In this document: piece after piece, positions 17,134 to 23,921 of the stretch
How the letters are laid out: the number at the start of each line of letters is the position of its first letter
Position numbering within the stretch: position 1 is the stretch's first letter
Assembly: GCA_026647215.1 (NCBI GenBank)
Contig: JAPKHC010000019.1
Location: forward strand, 1 to 64,000
Origin: F1-120-MAGs118 sp013360535
Lineage (GTDB): Bacteria; Planctomycetota; UBA1135; GCA-002686595
Direction of reading: 5' to 3'
Length of the DNA: 64,000 bases
The notes under the pieces: generated by a model
What the model was told of the DNA's origin: nothing
What the model saw: only the letters and a program-made list of their open reading frames with translations
Database searches by the model: none
Position numbers and translations under genes: made by a program

Positions 17134-18432
17134 TCACTCGCTGCGGCGACCGACGGTCTGGAAGCCGCGCCGTGTCAGCAGGAACGACTCGGCCTTGCCG
17201 TCGCGCAGCGTGAAGAGCAGTTCGAACTCCGCGTCGCTCGCCGACACGAAGCGCTGGTGGCCCTGCGCGCGCAGCAGGTGCCGCTCGCCGCTGGGCGTGA
17301 CGTACTCGAGGTGCTCGCCGCGCTCCTCGATCGTCACGCGGTTGCAGCCGATCAGGTAGGCGCCGAGGTAGGCCGCGCGCGTCTCGGCATCGAGCGCGAG
17401 GTCGACGATCCCCGGTTCGGGCAGGTCGAGGATCGCGCGGGTCATGCGCCGTTCGAGCGCCGCCAGCGCCGGAGTGTCCGTCGAAGTCGCGAGCGCGACG
17501 ACGAGCTCCAGCTCGGGGTACCACGCGACCCGCAGGGCGCCCCGCTCGTTCGAACCTTCGATCACGAGCGCCGCGTTGCGGCCGATGCGCTCGAGCGCGA
17601 AGCCCGCGGGCCAGGCCTTGTCGTCGCCACGCGCCTCGAGCGGCGCGTACAGGCGCTTGCGGCCCTCTTCGCCGATGCCGGTGCCTTGCCCGAGCTGCCG
17701 CACGAAGCGGTCGATGTCGACCAGCGAGCTGCGCAGCGGCGGCAGGCCGAGCACGTCGCGCACGCCCTGGCCCCGCTCGGCCAGGTTCGCGTCGTCCGGC
17801 GGTGCGAAGCCCGTGTCCACGAGCCCGAACGGCTCGAACACGGACACGCCGAGCACCTGCGCGAGCGGTGCCTCGCTCACCTGCTCGACCACCTTGGCCG
17901 CCAGCAGGGCGTTGCTCTCGCTGTAGATCGCGCAGGTGCCCGGCTCCGCTTCCACGCTCCGGCCTTCGAGCCACGCGAGCACGTCTTGCGCACCCACGGG
18001 GGTCTCTCGCTGTGCAAGCGCACCGCGATAGCTCGGCACGCCGGAAGTGTGGTCGAGGAGTTGCGCCAGAAGCACCTTTTGCCCGTCGAAACCGAGCTTG
18101 GGGAAACGCTCGACGAGCGCTTGCTGCAGGTTGACGCGCCGCTCGTGCTCGAGCTGCAGCAGCGCTGTCGCAACTAGCGGCTCGAGCAGCGCATCGGCCG
18201 CGCGGGCGTGCTCGGGATTCTCGACCTTGGCGTGGCCCGCATCCGCGTAACCGAAGCCACGCTCGAACAGCGCCCCATGCTCGGTCGTGACCCGCACCGC
18301 CAGCCCGGAGAGCTCCGCATCCGCCACGCAGGCGCGGGCAAGCCCCTCGAGCCGCGCGGGCAGTGCCGCGCTTTCTTGCGGGGGGACGAGGGAAAGGGCG
18401 ACGGCCACCGCCGACAGCAACGCGCACGTCAT
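17134..18432 (-). CDS. Class C beta-lactamase-fold protein lacking catalytic residues
   Basis: The product is 432 residues from ATG 18432, fixed by GAGGAGG 6 nt upstream and a signal peptide. The fold is recognisable from the core around LLDHTSGVPSYR and VFEPFGLVDTGF, typical of class C beta-lactamase/esterase-like serine hydrolases. The catalytic SxxK position reads ALLE (in ADALLEPLVATALLQL), the YxN position reads YSE, and the HxG/KTG region has no recognisable match. Both the nucleophile and its general base therefore appear lost, and the protein is more likely a binding or sensory relative than an enzyme. It converges on the oxidoreductase gene; upstream is the exporter operon's last gene. 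Confidence 0.78.
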   Translation of the reverse strand: MTCALLSAVAVALSLVPPQESAALPARLEGLARACVADAELSGLAVRVTTEHGALFERGFGYADAGHAKVENPEHARAADALLEPLVATALLQLEHERRVNLQQALVERFPKLGFDGQKVLLAQLLDHTSGVPSYRGALAQRETPVGAQDVLAWLEGRSVEAEPGTCAIYSESNALLAAKVVEQVSEAPLAQVLGVSVFEPFGLVDTGFAPPDDANLAERGQGVRDVLGLPPLRSSLVDIDRFVRQLGQGTGIGEEGRKRLYAPLEARGDDKAWPAGFALERIGRNAALVIEGSNERGALRVAWYPELELVVALATSTDTPALAALERRMTRAILDLPEPGIVDLALDAETRAAYLGAYLIGCNRVTIEERGEHLEYVTPSGERHLLRAQGHQRFVSASDAEFELLFTLRDGKAESFLLTRRGFQTVGRRSE

Positions 18433-18555
18433 GGCGCACCTCCTCGTGGGAAAGCGACCGGGGTGAGCCCTCGCCCGGGCCCCGGAACCGAAGGGCATGT
18501 CGGCCACGATCCGCGCGGCCTCAACCCCACACTTGGGAGGAGTTTTTCGCTCGCC

Positions 18556-19989
18556 CTACTGCGCAGGTTCAGCCCCGACCGCCCCGGCGAGCGCCGGAGC
18601 CTCCACTTCCCACCCGCCGCCCAGCGCCTTGTAGAGCGCGACCGCCGCCGTGACGTGGTCCGTGCGCGCCCTCGTGAGATCGGTTTGAGCCGCAATCATC
18701 GAGCGCTGCACGTCGAGCACCGCGAGGTAGTCGCGCAGGCCGCTCGTGTTGAGATCGAGAGCGAGGTCGTAGGCCCGCCTCTCCGCCGCGAAGGAAGCCT
18801 CCAGCGCCTGCACGCGCTCCTGCGTGCGCGCGAAGGCCACGAGCGCGTCCTCGACGTCGACGAGCGCCTCCAGCAACGCCTTCTCGTGCGCGATCAGCGC
18901 CTGCTGCTGCTGCGCCGTGCGCACCTCGATGCCGGCCTCGATGATGCGGCTGCGGAAGATCGGTCCGACGAGGCGCGGGCCGACGTTGAACGCGCGGCTG
19001 TCGGAGCGGAACAGGTCCGTGATGTCCTGACTCTCGAGGCCGAGCGCCGCCGTGAGCGAGAGTCGCGGGTAGACCTCGGTCATCGCCGACGCAGTCAGGG
19101 CCGAGGCCTGCGCGAGCGCCCGCTCCGTGCGGCGCACGTCGGGTCGACGGCGGACGAGCTCGAGCGGAAGTCCCGCCGCGATCACCTGCGGCGCCACGGG
19201 CGACGTGTCGCGTCCTTCGAGTCGGGCAGCAGTCTGCGAGGGGAATTCGCCGATCAGCACCGCGAGCGCGTGCAGGCGCGCCGCGCGGTTGCGCGCGAGC
19301 GAAGGCCTGCGCGCCTGCGTCGCCGCGAGCAGCGCGTCCGCTCGGGCCGCATCGAGCGAGTCGACCACGCCCGCGTCCGCGCGCGAGTGCACGAGGCCCG
19401 CCGCGTCGCCGAGCAGCCGCACGGTGCCATCGACGAGCGCGAGCTCACGCTCGAAGCCGCGCAACTCCGCGTAGTTGCGCGCGATCTCCGCCGAGAGCCG
19501 CTGCAGCACGCCGCGAGCGTCCTCGAGCGCGACCCCGTGCCCCGCACGCGCCGCCTCGACCGCGCGTGCGATGTGCCCGAACAGGTCGAGCTCCCAGCGC
19601 GCATCGAACCCGAGCGAATGCAGCGTGTTGGGATCCTGCGGCATGAACTGGCCGCCGGCGACGGACGTGCTCAGCTCGCGCCGCGCCACGCCGACGCGGC
19701 CGTCGACGGACGGGTAGTTCGAGTCGTTCTCGATGTCGACGATCGCACGCGCCTCGCGCACGCGCTCGGCCGCCGCGCGCAGGTCGAGGCTCGTCGCGAA
19801 CGCGGCGCCGACGAGCTCTTCGAGCACCGGATCGCCAAAGCGCGTCCACCAGCGCGGATCGAGCTCCTGCTCGGCGGCCGCGGCGGGCGCGTTCCAGTCC
19901 TCCGGCAGCACCGGCTCCGGCGCGACGTAGTCGGGACCGACCTTGCAGGCCGTGAGCGCGACGAGCACGAGCGGCAGCGCGCGTCTCAC
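18556..19989 (-). CDS. NodT-family outer-membrane efflux lipoprotein (TolC-like)
   Basis: The product is 477 residues from GTG 19989, which overlaps the adaptor stop (GTGA). A short signal ends in the lipobox LTAC, giving a lipidated cysteine at about residue 15, followed by the family's KVGPDY. Two OEP repeats follow, each with long coiled-coil helices; RRPDVRRTERALAQASA lies between them, as in NodT/CusC proteins. It should form a trimeric outer-membrane duct that docks on the HlyD-type adaptor encoded just upstream. It is the last gene of the TetR-controlled exporter operon. Confidence 0.92.
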   Translation of the reverse strand: MRRALPLVLVALTACKVGPDYVAPEPVLPEDWNAPAAAAEQELDPRWWTRFGDPVLEELVGAAFATSLDLRAAAERVREARAIVDIENDSNYPSVDGRVGVARRELSTSVAGGQFMPQDPNTLHSLGFDARWELDLFGHIARAVEAARAGHGVALEDARGVLQRLSAEIARNYAELRGFERELALVDGTVRLLGDAAGLVHSRADAGVVDSLDAARADALLAATQARRPSLARNRAARLHALAVLIGEFPSQTAARLEGRDTSPVAPQVIAAGLPLELVRRRPDVRRTERALAQASALTASAMTEVYPRLSLTAALGLESQDITDLFRSDSRAFNVGPRLVGPIFRSRIIEAGIEVRTAQQQQALIAHEKALLEALVDVEDALVAFARTQERVQALEASFAAERRAYDLALDLNTSGLRDYLAVLDVQRSMIAAQTDLTRARTDHVTAAVALYKALGGGWEVEAPALAGAVGAEPAQ

Positions 19990-21044
19990 TGGCGCCCCCT
20001 TCCGCTCTGGCTCTCGAGGAACACGTCCATCTGCTGGCCGACGTACACGGGCAACGCGTCCTTGGGGAAGCTGTAGATCACCTGCAGCACGCGCGTGTCG
20101 ATGCGCTCGAGCGTGTCGCCGGTCAGCGAGCGCTTGGGCAGCACGTACGGGTCGACGCGCACGAACTCCAGCGGCGTCGTGAGCTGCGAATTGCCGCGCA
20201 CGAAACCCTTGGCCGCTGCGCCCGGGGTGAAGCGCCACGCGTCGCTCTCGTCGATGTCGATGCGCACGTGGAGCTTCGAGAGGTCGCCGAGCAGCACGAG
20301 CGCCGCACCGCCGGCCGTCGCGAACTCGCCGGCGCGCGCGTGGACCTGCAGGCAGGTGCCGTCGATCGGCGCGCGCACGCCAAGGCGCTCGAGCTCGGTC
20401 TTCACGCGCTCACGTGCGGCCTGCGCGGAACGGAGTCTCGCCTCCGCGAGTGCGACGTCCGGCGCCCACGCGCCCGCCTCGAGCTTCGCGAGCTCCGCCT
20501 GCGCGACCGCGATGTCCGCTTCGGCCGTCGCCACCGCGAAGCGCCGCTTCGTCAGCTCCTCCATGCTGATCGCGCGCTTGTCCACGATCGCCTCGGCGAG
20601 CGCGAGCCGCGCACGCGCGTCCTCGAGCAGCACCTTCGCCGTCTCGACGCGTGCACGCGCCGGCGGCAGGTCCTCGGCACGCGGCAACGCACGCAGCCGA
20701 GCGAGCTCCGCCTCCGCAGCCGCACACTCGGCCTCGCGCTGCACGAGCTCGGCACGACGGTCGCGATCGTCGATGCGCACGAGCAGGTCACCACGCTTGA
20801 CGACCTGCCCTTCCGTGACCGCGACCTCGACCACCAGTCCGGAGAGCGCCGTGCCGATGCTCACGTTCTCGCTCGCCGACTCGATCAGGCCCGCGCCCGC
20901 GATCTGCAGCTCGAACGGGCTCGGCGCGGGCTCGACGACCGGCGGCGCCGCCGCGAGCGTGCGCTCGGCCGTCGACACCGTGTAGGCGGCGGCGACCATT
21001 CCGGTGAGCGCGAGGAGGGGGAAGACGTACTTGCGGATGTACAT
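19986..21044 (-). CDS. HlyD/DevB-type periplasmic adaptor of an ABC exporter
   Basis: The product is 352 residues with an N-terminal membrane anchor (about 5-25). The first half of a lipoyl domain follows (around SIGTALSGLVVEVAVTEG), then a long coiled-coil hairpin (about 85-215, many Ala/Glu/Arg heptads), the second lipoyl half (around VRAPIDGTCLQVHARAGE) and a beta-barrel domain. The protein should bridge the inner-membrane permease and the NodT-like outer-membrane factor. It lies 3 bp after the ATPase gene and overlaps the outer-membrane factor gene by 4 bp. The family call is secure; the exported substrate is unknown. Confidence 0.9.
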   Translation of the reverse strand: MYIRKYVFPLLALTGMVAAAYTVSTAERTLAAAPPVVEPAPSPFELQIAGAGLIESASENVSIGTALSGLVVEVAVTEGQVVKRGDLLVRIDDRDRRAELVQREAECAAAEAELARLRALPRAEDLPPARARVETAKVLLEDARARLALAEAIVDKRAISMEELTKRRFAVATAEADIAVAQAELAKLEAGAWAPDVALAEARLRSAQAARERVKTELERLGVRAPIDGTCLQVHARAGEFATAGGAALVLLGDLSKLHVRIDIDESDAWRFTPGAAAKGFVRGNSQLTTPLEFVRVDPYVLPKRSLTGDTLERIDTRVLQVIYSFPKDALPVYVGQQMDVFLESQSGRGRQ

Positions 21045-21047
21045 GGT

Positions 21048-21761
21048 TCAGCTCTTCGACGGCGTCTCGATGCGCTCGACATGGCCGTCGTCCATGTGCG
21101 CGATGCGGTCGGCGAAGGAGAAGATGCGGCTGTCGTGCGTGACCACGATCAGTGCGCGGTCGGGACCGGCGGCGACTTCCTTGAGCAGCTCCATCACCTT
21201 GTGGCCGGTCTCGTGGTCGAGCGCGCTCGTCGGCTCGTCGCACACGAGCAGGCGCGGCTCGTGGACGAGCGCGCGCGCGATCGCGATGCGCTGCTGCTGG
21301 CCGCCGGAGAGCTGCGCGGGCAGGGAACGCGCGCGATTGCCGATGCCGACGCGCTCGAGCATCGCCGTCGCCTTCGCGAGCGCCGTGCGGTGGTCCGTCC
21401 CGAGGATCAGCAGCGGAATCGCCACGTTTTCCGCGGCCGTCAAGGTCGGCACGAGGTTGAGCGCCTGGAACACGAAGCCGACGTTGCGGCCGCGCCACGC
21501 CGCGCGCGCTCGGTCGGGCAACGCGCTCGTGTCCTCCCCCAGCACGCGGCACTCGCCCGCGGTGCGGTTGAGGATGCCGGCGATGACGCTGATCAGCGTC
21601 GTCTTGCCGCAGCCCGACGGGCCGACGAGCAGCGTCAGCTCACCGAGCAGCACGTCGAGGTCGATGCCGCGCAGCGCCTGCACGGCGAACTCGCCCTCGC
21701 CGAAGACCTTGGTCACCCCGCGGCAGGTCACCGCCGCCCTGGTCGCGATCACGTTCGTCAT
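21048..21761 (-). CDS. ABC transporter ATPase (MacB/DevA/LolD type)
   Basis: The product is 237 residues with all ATPase motifs in order: Walker A GPSGCGKT (about residue 48), Q-loop VFQALNLVP, signature LSGGQQQR, Walker B LLVCDEPTSALD with catalytic Glu, and the H-loop VVTHD. The FAVQAL start region and length match the LolD/MacB/DevA clade, which powers FtsX-like permeases working as mechanotransmitters across the envelope. It lies 4 bp after the permease gene and 3 bp before the adaptor gene. Confidence 0.94.
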   Translation of the reverse strand: MTNVIATRAAVTCRGVTKVFGEGEFAVQALRGIDLDVLLGELTLLVGPSGCGKTTLISVIAGILNRTAGECRVLGEDTSALPDRARAAWRGRNVGFVFQALNLVPTLTAAENVAIPLLILGTDHRTALAKATAMLERVGIGNRARSLPAQLSGGQQQRIAIARALVHEPRLLVCDEPTSALDHETGHKVMELLKEVAAGPDRALIVVTHDSRIFSFADRIAHMDDGHVERIETPSKS

Positions 21762-21765
21762 GGCG

Positions 21766-22926
21766 TCAGCTCTTGAACACCACGGCCGGCTCGAGGCGCA
21801 GCACGCGCTGGATCGAGATGAACGCCGCGAGCAGGCAGCAGATCACGATCGCGATCCCGCCGAACACCGGCACCTGCCAGCCCATGTGGAAGGCGAGCTT
21901 CGAGTCGTGCAGGAGCGTGCCGACCGCCGCGGTGACGCCGACGCCCAGCCCGAAGCCGATGAAGGCCGCGAACAGCACCTGCGCGAACACCATGCGCAGG
22001 AGCAGCATGTTGCTCGCCCCCATCGCCTTCATCGCCGCGAACGCGCGCTGGTTCTCGAGGATGAAGTTGTAGAGCATCTGCCCCGACACGAGCACGCCGA
22101 TCACGAAGCCCAGCACGATCGTCATGCCGAAGTTCGGAAGGATGCCGGTCTTGGCGAGGATGAAGTCCATCGAGCGCGCCTCGTACTCCTCGCTGGTCTG
22201 CGCGCGCAGCCGCGTCGCCTCCTCGATGCGCGCCGCCACGACCTTCGGGTCGAGCCCGGGCTTCACCTTCGCGAGCACGTAGCTCAGCGAACGGCGCTCC
22301 GGCGGCGCCATGCGCAGCGCGCGGCTGTAGGTCGTGTAGACCACCGGATCCCAGAAGAACTCGCGTGTGCGCCGGAACGTGCCGACGACGACGGTCTCGT
22401 GCTCGTTCAGGTCGACTCGGTCGCCGACGCGCAGCTCGCGCGGGCCTTCGTCCGGCATGCCGAGCTTGAGCTTGAGCCCGTCGCCGACATCGCGCGCGTC
22501 GACCAGGATCGCGCGGTCCTGCTTGAGCAGGGCGAGCGAGCCTTCCTCCATGAGCGGCGGCCCGCCAGTCAGCGTCGCGTCATCAAGGCCGATCATGCGC
22601 ACGACGACGCGCGAACCGTCCTGCAGGCGCGCCTGCACGTACGACTTGAAGAGCGGCACCGCCCACTGCACGCCCTCGACGCCGCGCACCTTGAGCAGCG
22701 CACTGTCGAGCATCACCTTGCGGTCCTCGGTGAACTCCACCTGAGGATCCATGATCCACAGGTCGGCCTGCGCCGTGTCGCGGATCCACGAGCCCGAACG
22801 GCGCGTGAAACCCGCGAAGATCGAGCCCTGCTGCGTGATGAGCAGCGTGGCGAACGCGAGGCCCGCGACGAGCCCGATGTACTTGAGCCGGTCGCCGACC
22901 AGCATCCTCAGCGCGATCCGGATCAT
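21766..22926 (-). CDS. FtsX-like (DevC-type) ABC transporter permease
   Basis: The product is 386 residues. One transmembrane helix at the N-terminus (about 15-40) is followed by a large periplasmic domain of roughly 220 residues. Three C-terminal helices complete it, with MGASNMLLLRMVFAQVLF between the first two and LRLEPAVVFK at the end. This is the four-helix FtsX/MacB/DevC layout, with the membrane subunit dimerising on the ATPase. The ATG overlaps the tetR stop (ATGA), so it is coupled to the regulator. DevC-like permeases export glycolipids or amphiphilic compounds; here the cargo is unknown. Confidence 0.9.
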   Translation of the reverse strand: MIRIALRMLVGDRLKYIGLVAGLAFATLLITQQGSIFAGFTRRSGSWIRDTAQADLWIMDPQVEFTEDRKVMLDSALLKVRGVEGVQWAVPLFKSYVQARLQDGSRVVVRMIGLDDATLTGGPPLMEEGSLALLKQDRAILVDARDVGDGLKLKLGMPDEGPRELRVGDRVDLNEHETVVVGTFRRTREFFWDPVVYTTYSRALRMAPPERRSLSYVLAKVKPGLDPKVVAARIEEATRLRAQTSEEYEARSMDFILAKTGILPNFGMTIVLGFVIGVLVSGQMLYNFILENQRAFAAMKAMGASNMLLLRMVFAQVLFAAFIGFGLGVGVTAAVGTLLHDSKLAFHMGWQVPVFGGIAIVICCLLAAFISIQRVLRLEPAVVFKS

Positions 22927-23636
22927 CGCCGCGCTCCCTTCGACGTCGCCGAGCGGGCCTTCACTGCGCCACGCCGTGCCATCGGCTTCTTGCGCGCCTT
23001 CGGCCCGCCACCGGGCTCGCACAGGCCCGCGAGCAGCGCCCCGATCATCGACTCGGTGCGCGCCTCGATCGAGCGCCACTCGATCCACGGATCGCCCTTG
23101 AACGCGATCTCGATCGACGCGACGCCGTGCACGCCCGCCCAGAAGGTCTGCGCGAGCAGCTCCGCATCGCACCACGGCTCGCGGATGCGGCCCTCGGCGA
23201 TCGCCTGCGTCGCGGCGTGCCGCACGAACGCGTAACCATCGCGGTGCGGGTCGTCCTTGCGCGCGAGCGCATCCTCGTCGGGCTCGAGCTGCGCGCGGTA
23301 CATGAACATCAGCCGGTAGTGGTTGGGGTGCGTGATCGCGAAGCGCACGTAGGCGTGCCCCAGGCGCCGGATGCGCTCGATCGGGTCGCCGATCTCCGCC
23401 AGCGGGATGATGTTGCGCACGAGCTCGTCGAAGTCGGCGAGGCACAACGTGCGGACGAGCTCCTCCTTGTCCTTGAAATGCCCGTAGATGGCGGCGGGCG
23501 CGTACTCGATCGCCTCGGCGACCTTGCGGAGCGTGACGGCCTCGAAGCCCTGCGTCGCGAACAGGTCGCGGGCGGCGTTGAGGATCTTGTCCCGGACTTC
23601 CTGGCGTTCCCGGGCGCGGCGGTCGGCGGAGCTCAT
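22923..23636 (-). CDS. TetR/AcrR-family transcriptional regulator
   Basis: The product is 237 residues from ATG 23636. The helix-turn-helix lies at about residues 17-63 (ILNAARDLFATQGFEAVTL then YGHFKDKEEL). The C-terminal ligand domain has FWAGVHGVASIEI, typical of the TetR C-terminal families with the W-x-G-x-H-G motif. An extra basic tail (KARKKPMARRG) closes the protein. It is the first gene of the exporter operon, overlapping the permease gene by 4 bp, so it very likely represses its own operon and is relieved by an exported or toxic compound. A palindromic candidate operator lies 29-41 bp upstream of its start. Confidence 0.92.
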   Translation of the reverse strand: MSSADRRARERQEVRDKILNAARDLFATQGFEAVTLRKVAEAIEYAPAAIYGHFKDKEELVRTLCLADFDELVRNIIPLAEIGDPIERIRRLGHAYVRFAITHPNHYRLMFMYRAQLEPDEDALARKDDPHRDGYAFVRHAATQAIAEGRIREPWCDAELLAQTFWAGVHGVASIEIAFKGDPWIEWRSIEARTESMIGALLAGLCEPGGGPKARKKPMARRGAVKARSATSKGARR

Positions 23637-23664
23637 GGTCGGTGGTCGATCCGTGTTCGGCGTG

Positions 23665-23677
23665 TGAACGCTGTTCA
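23665..23677. promoter_or_regulatory. Candidate TetR operator
   Basis: TGAACGCTGTTCA is a perfect inverted repeat of 5-bp half-sites around a 3-bp centre, 29-41 bp upstream of the tetR start. Position and form fit autoregulation by the TetR-family protein. It is also about 250 bp upstream of the divergent secreted-protein gene. The rest of the 285-bp gap holds the G-tract and no other signal I can support. Confidence 0.45.
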
Positions 23678-23703
23678 GTAACCGATCAACGATCAATTGC
23701 CAA

Positions 23704-23714
23704 GGGGGGGGGGG
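23704..23714. repeat. Homopolymer of 11 G
   Basis: Eleven consecutive G lie in the divergent gap, about 70 bp upstream of the tetR start and 207 bp upstream of the secreted-protein start. Such tracts are slippage-prone and can tune promoter spacing, but could also be an assembly error. Confidence 0.6.
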
Positions 23715-23921
23715 CGCTCGCGGGCCCGGCCGGTCGTTGCGCCGGCGTCCCTTGGCCGCGTGCCCGTGAACGCCACCCCAGCGGACGGGCCCGCCCGAGC
23801 CCCTCCCGCGGCGCCGCTGGGGAAATGGGAATTCTTGATCGCCCGCCACCCGGGCCTGCGTGGTCGGGGGGTGTCGGCCGCCGTCGCGGCCGTCTCTCCT
23901 TCTCCCCCCGGTGCTCCACCC

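Noticed and set aside
23697..23921. Upstream extension of the 821-residue secreted protein through the G-tract
   Set aside because: The extension is Pro/Arg-rich with no export signal; a textbook signal peptide begins at 23922.
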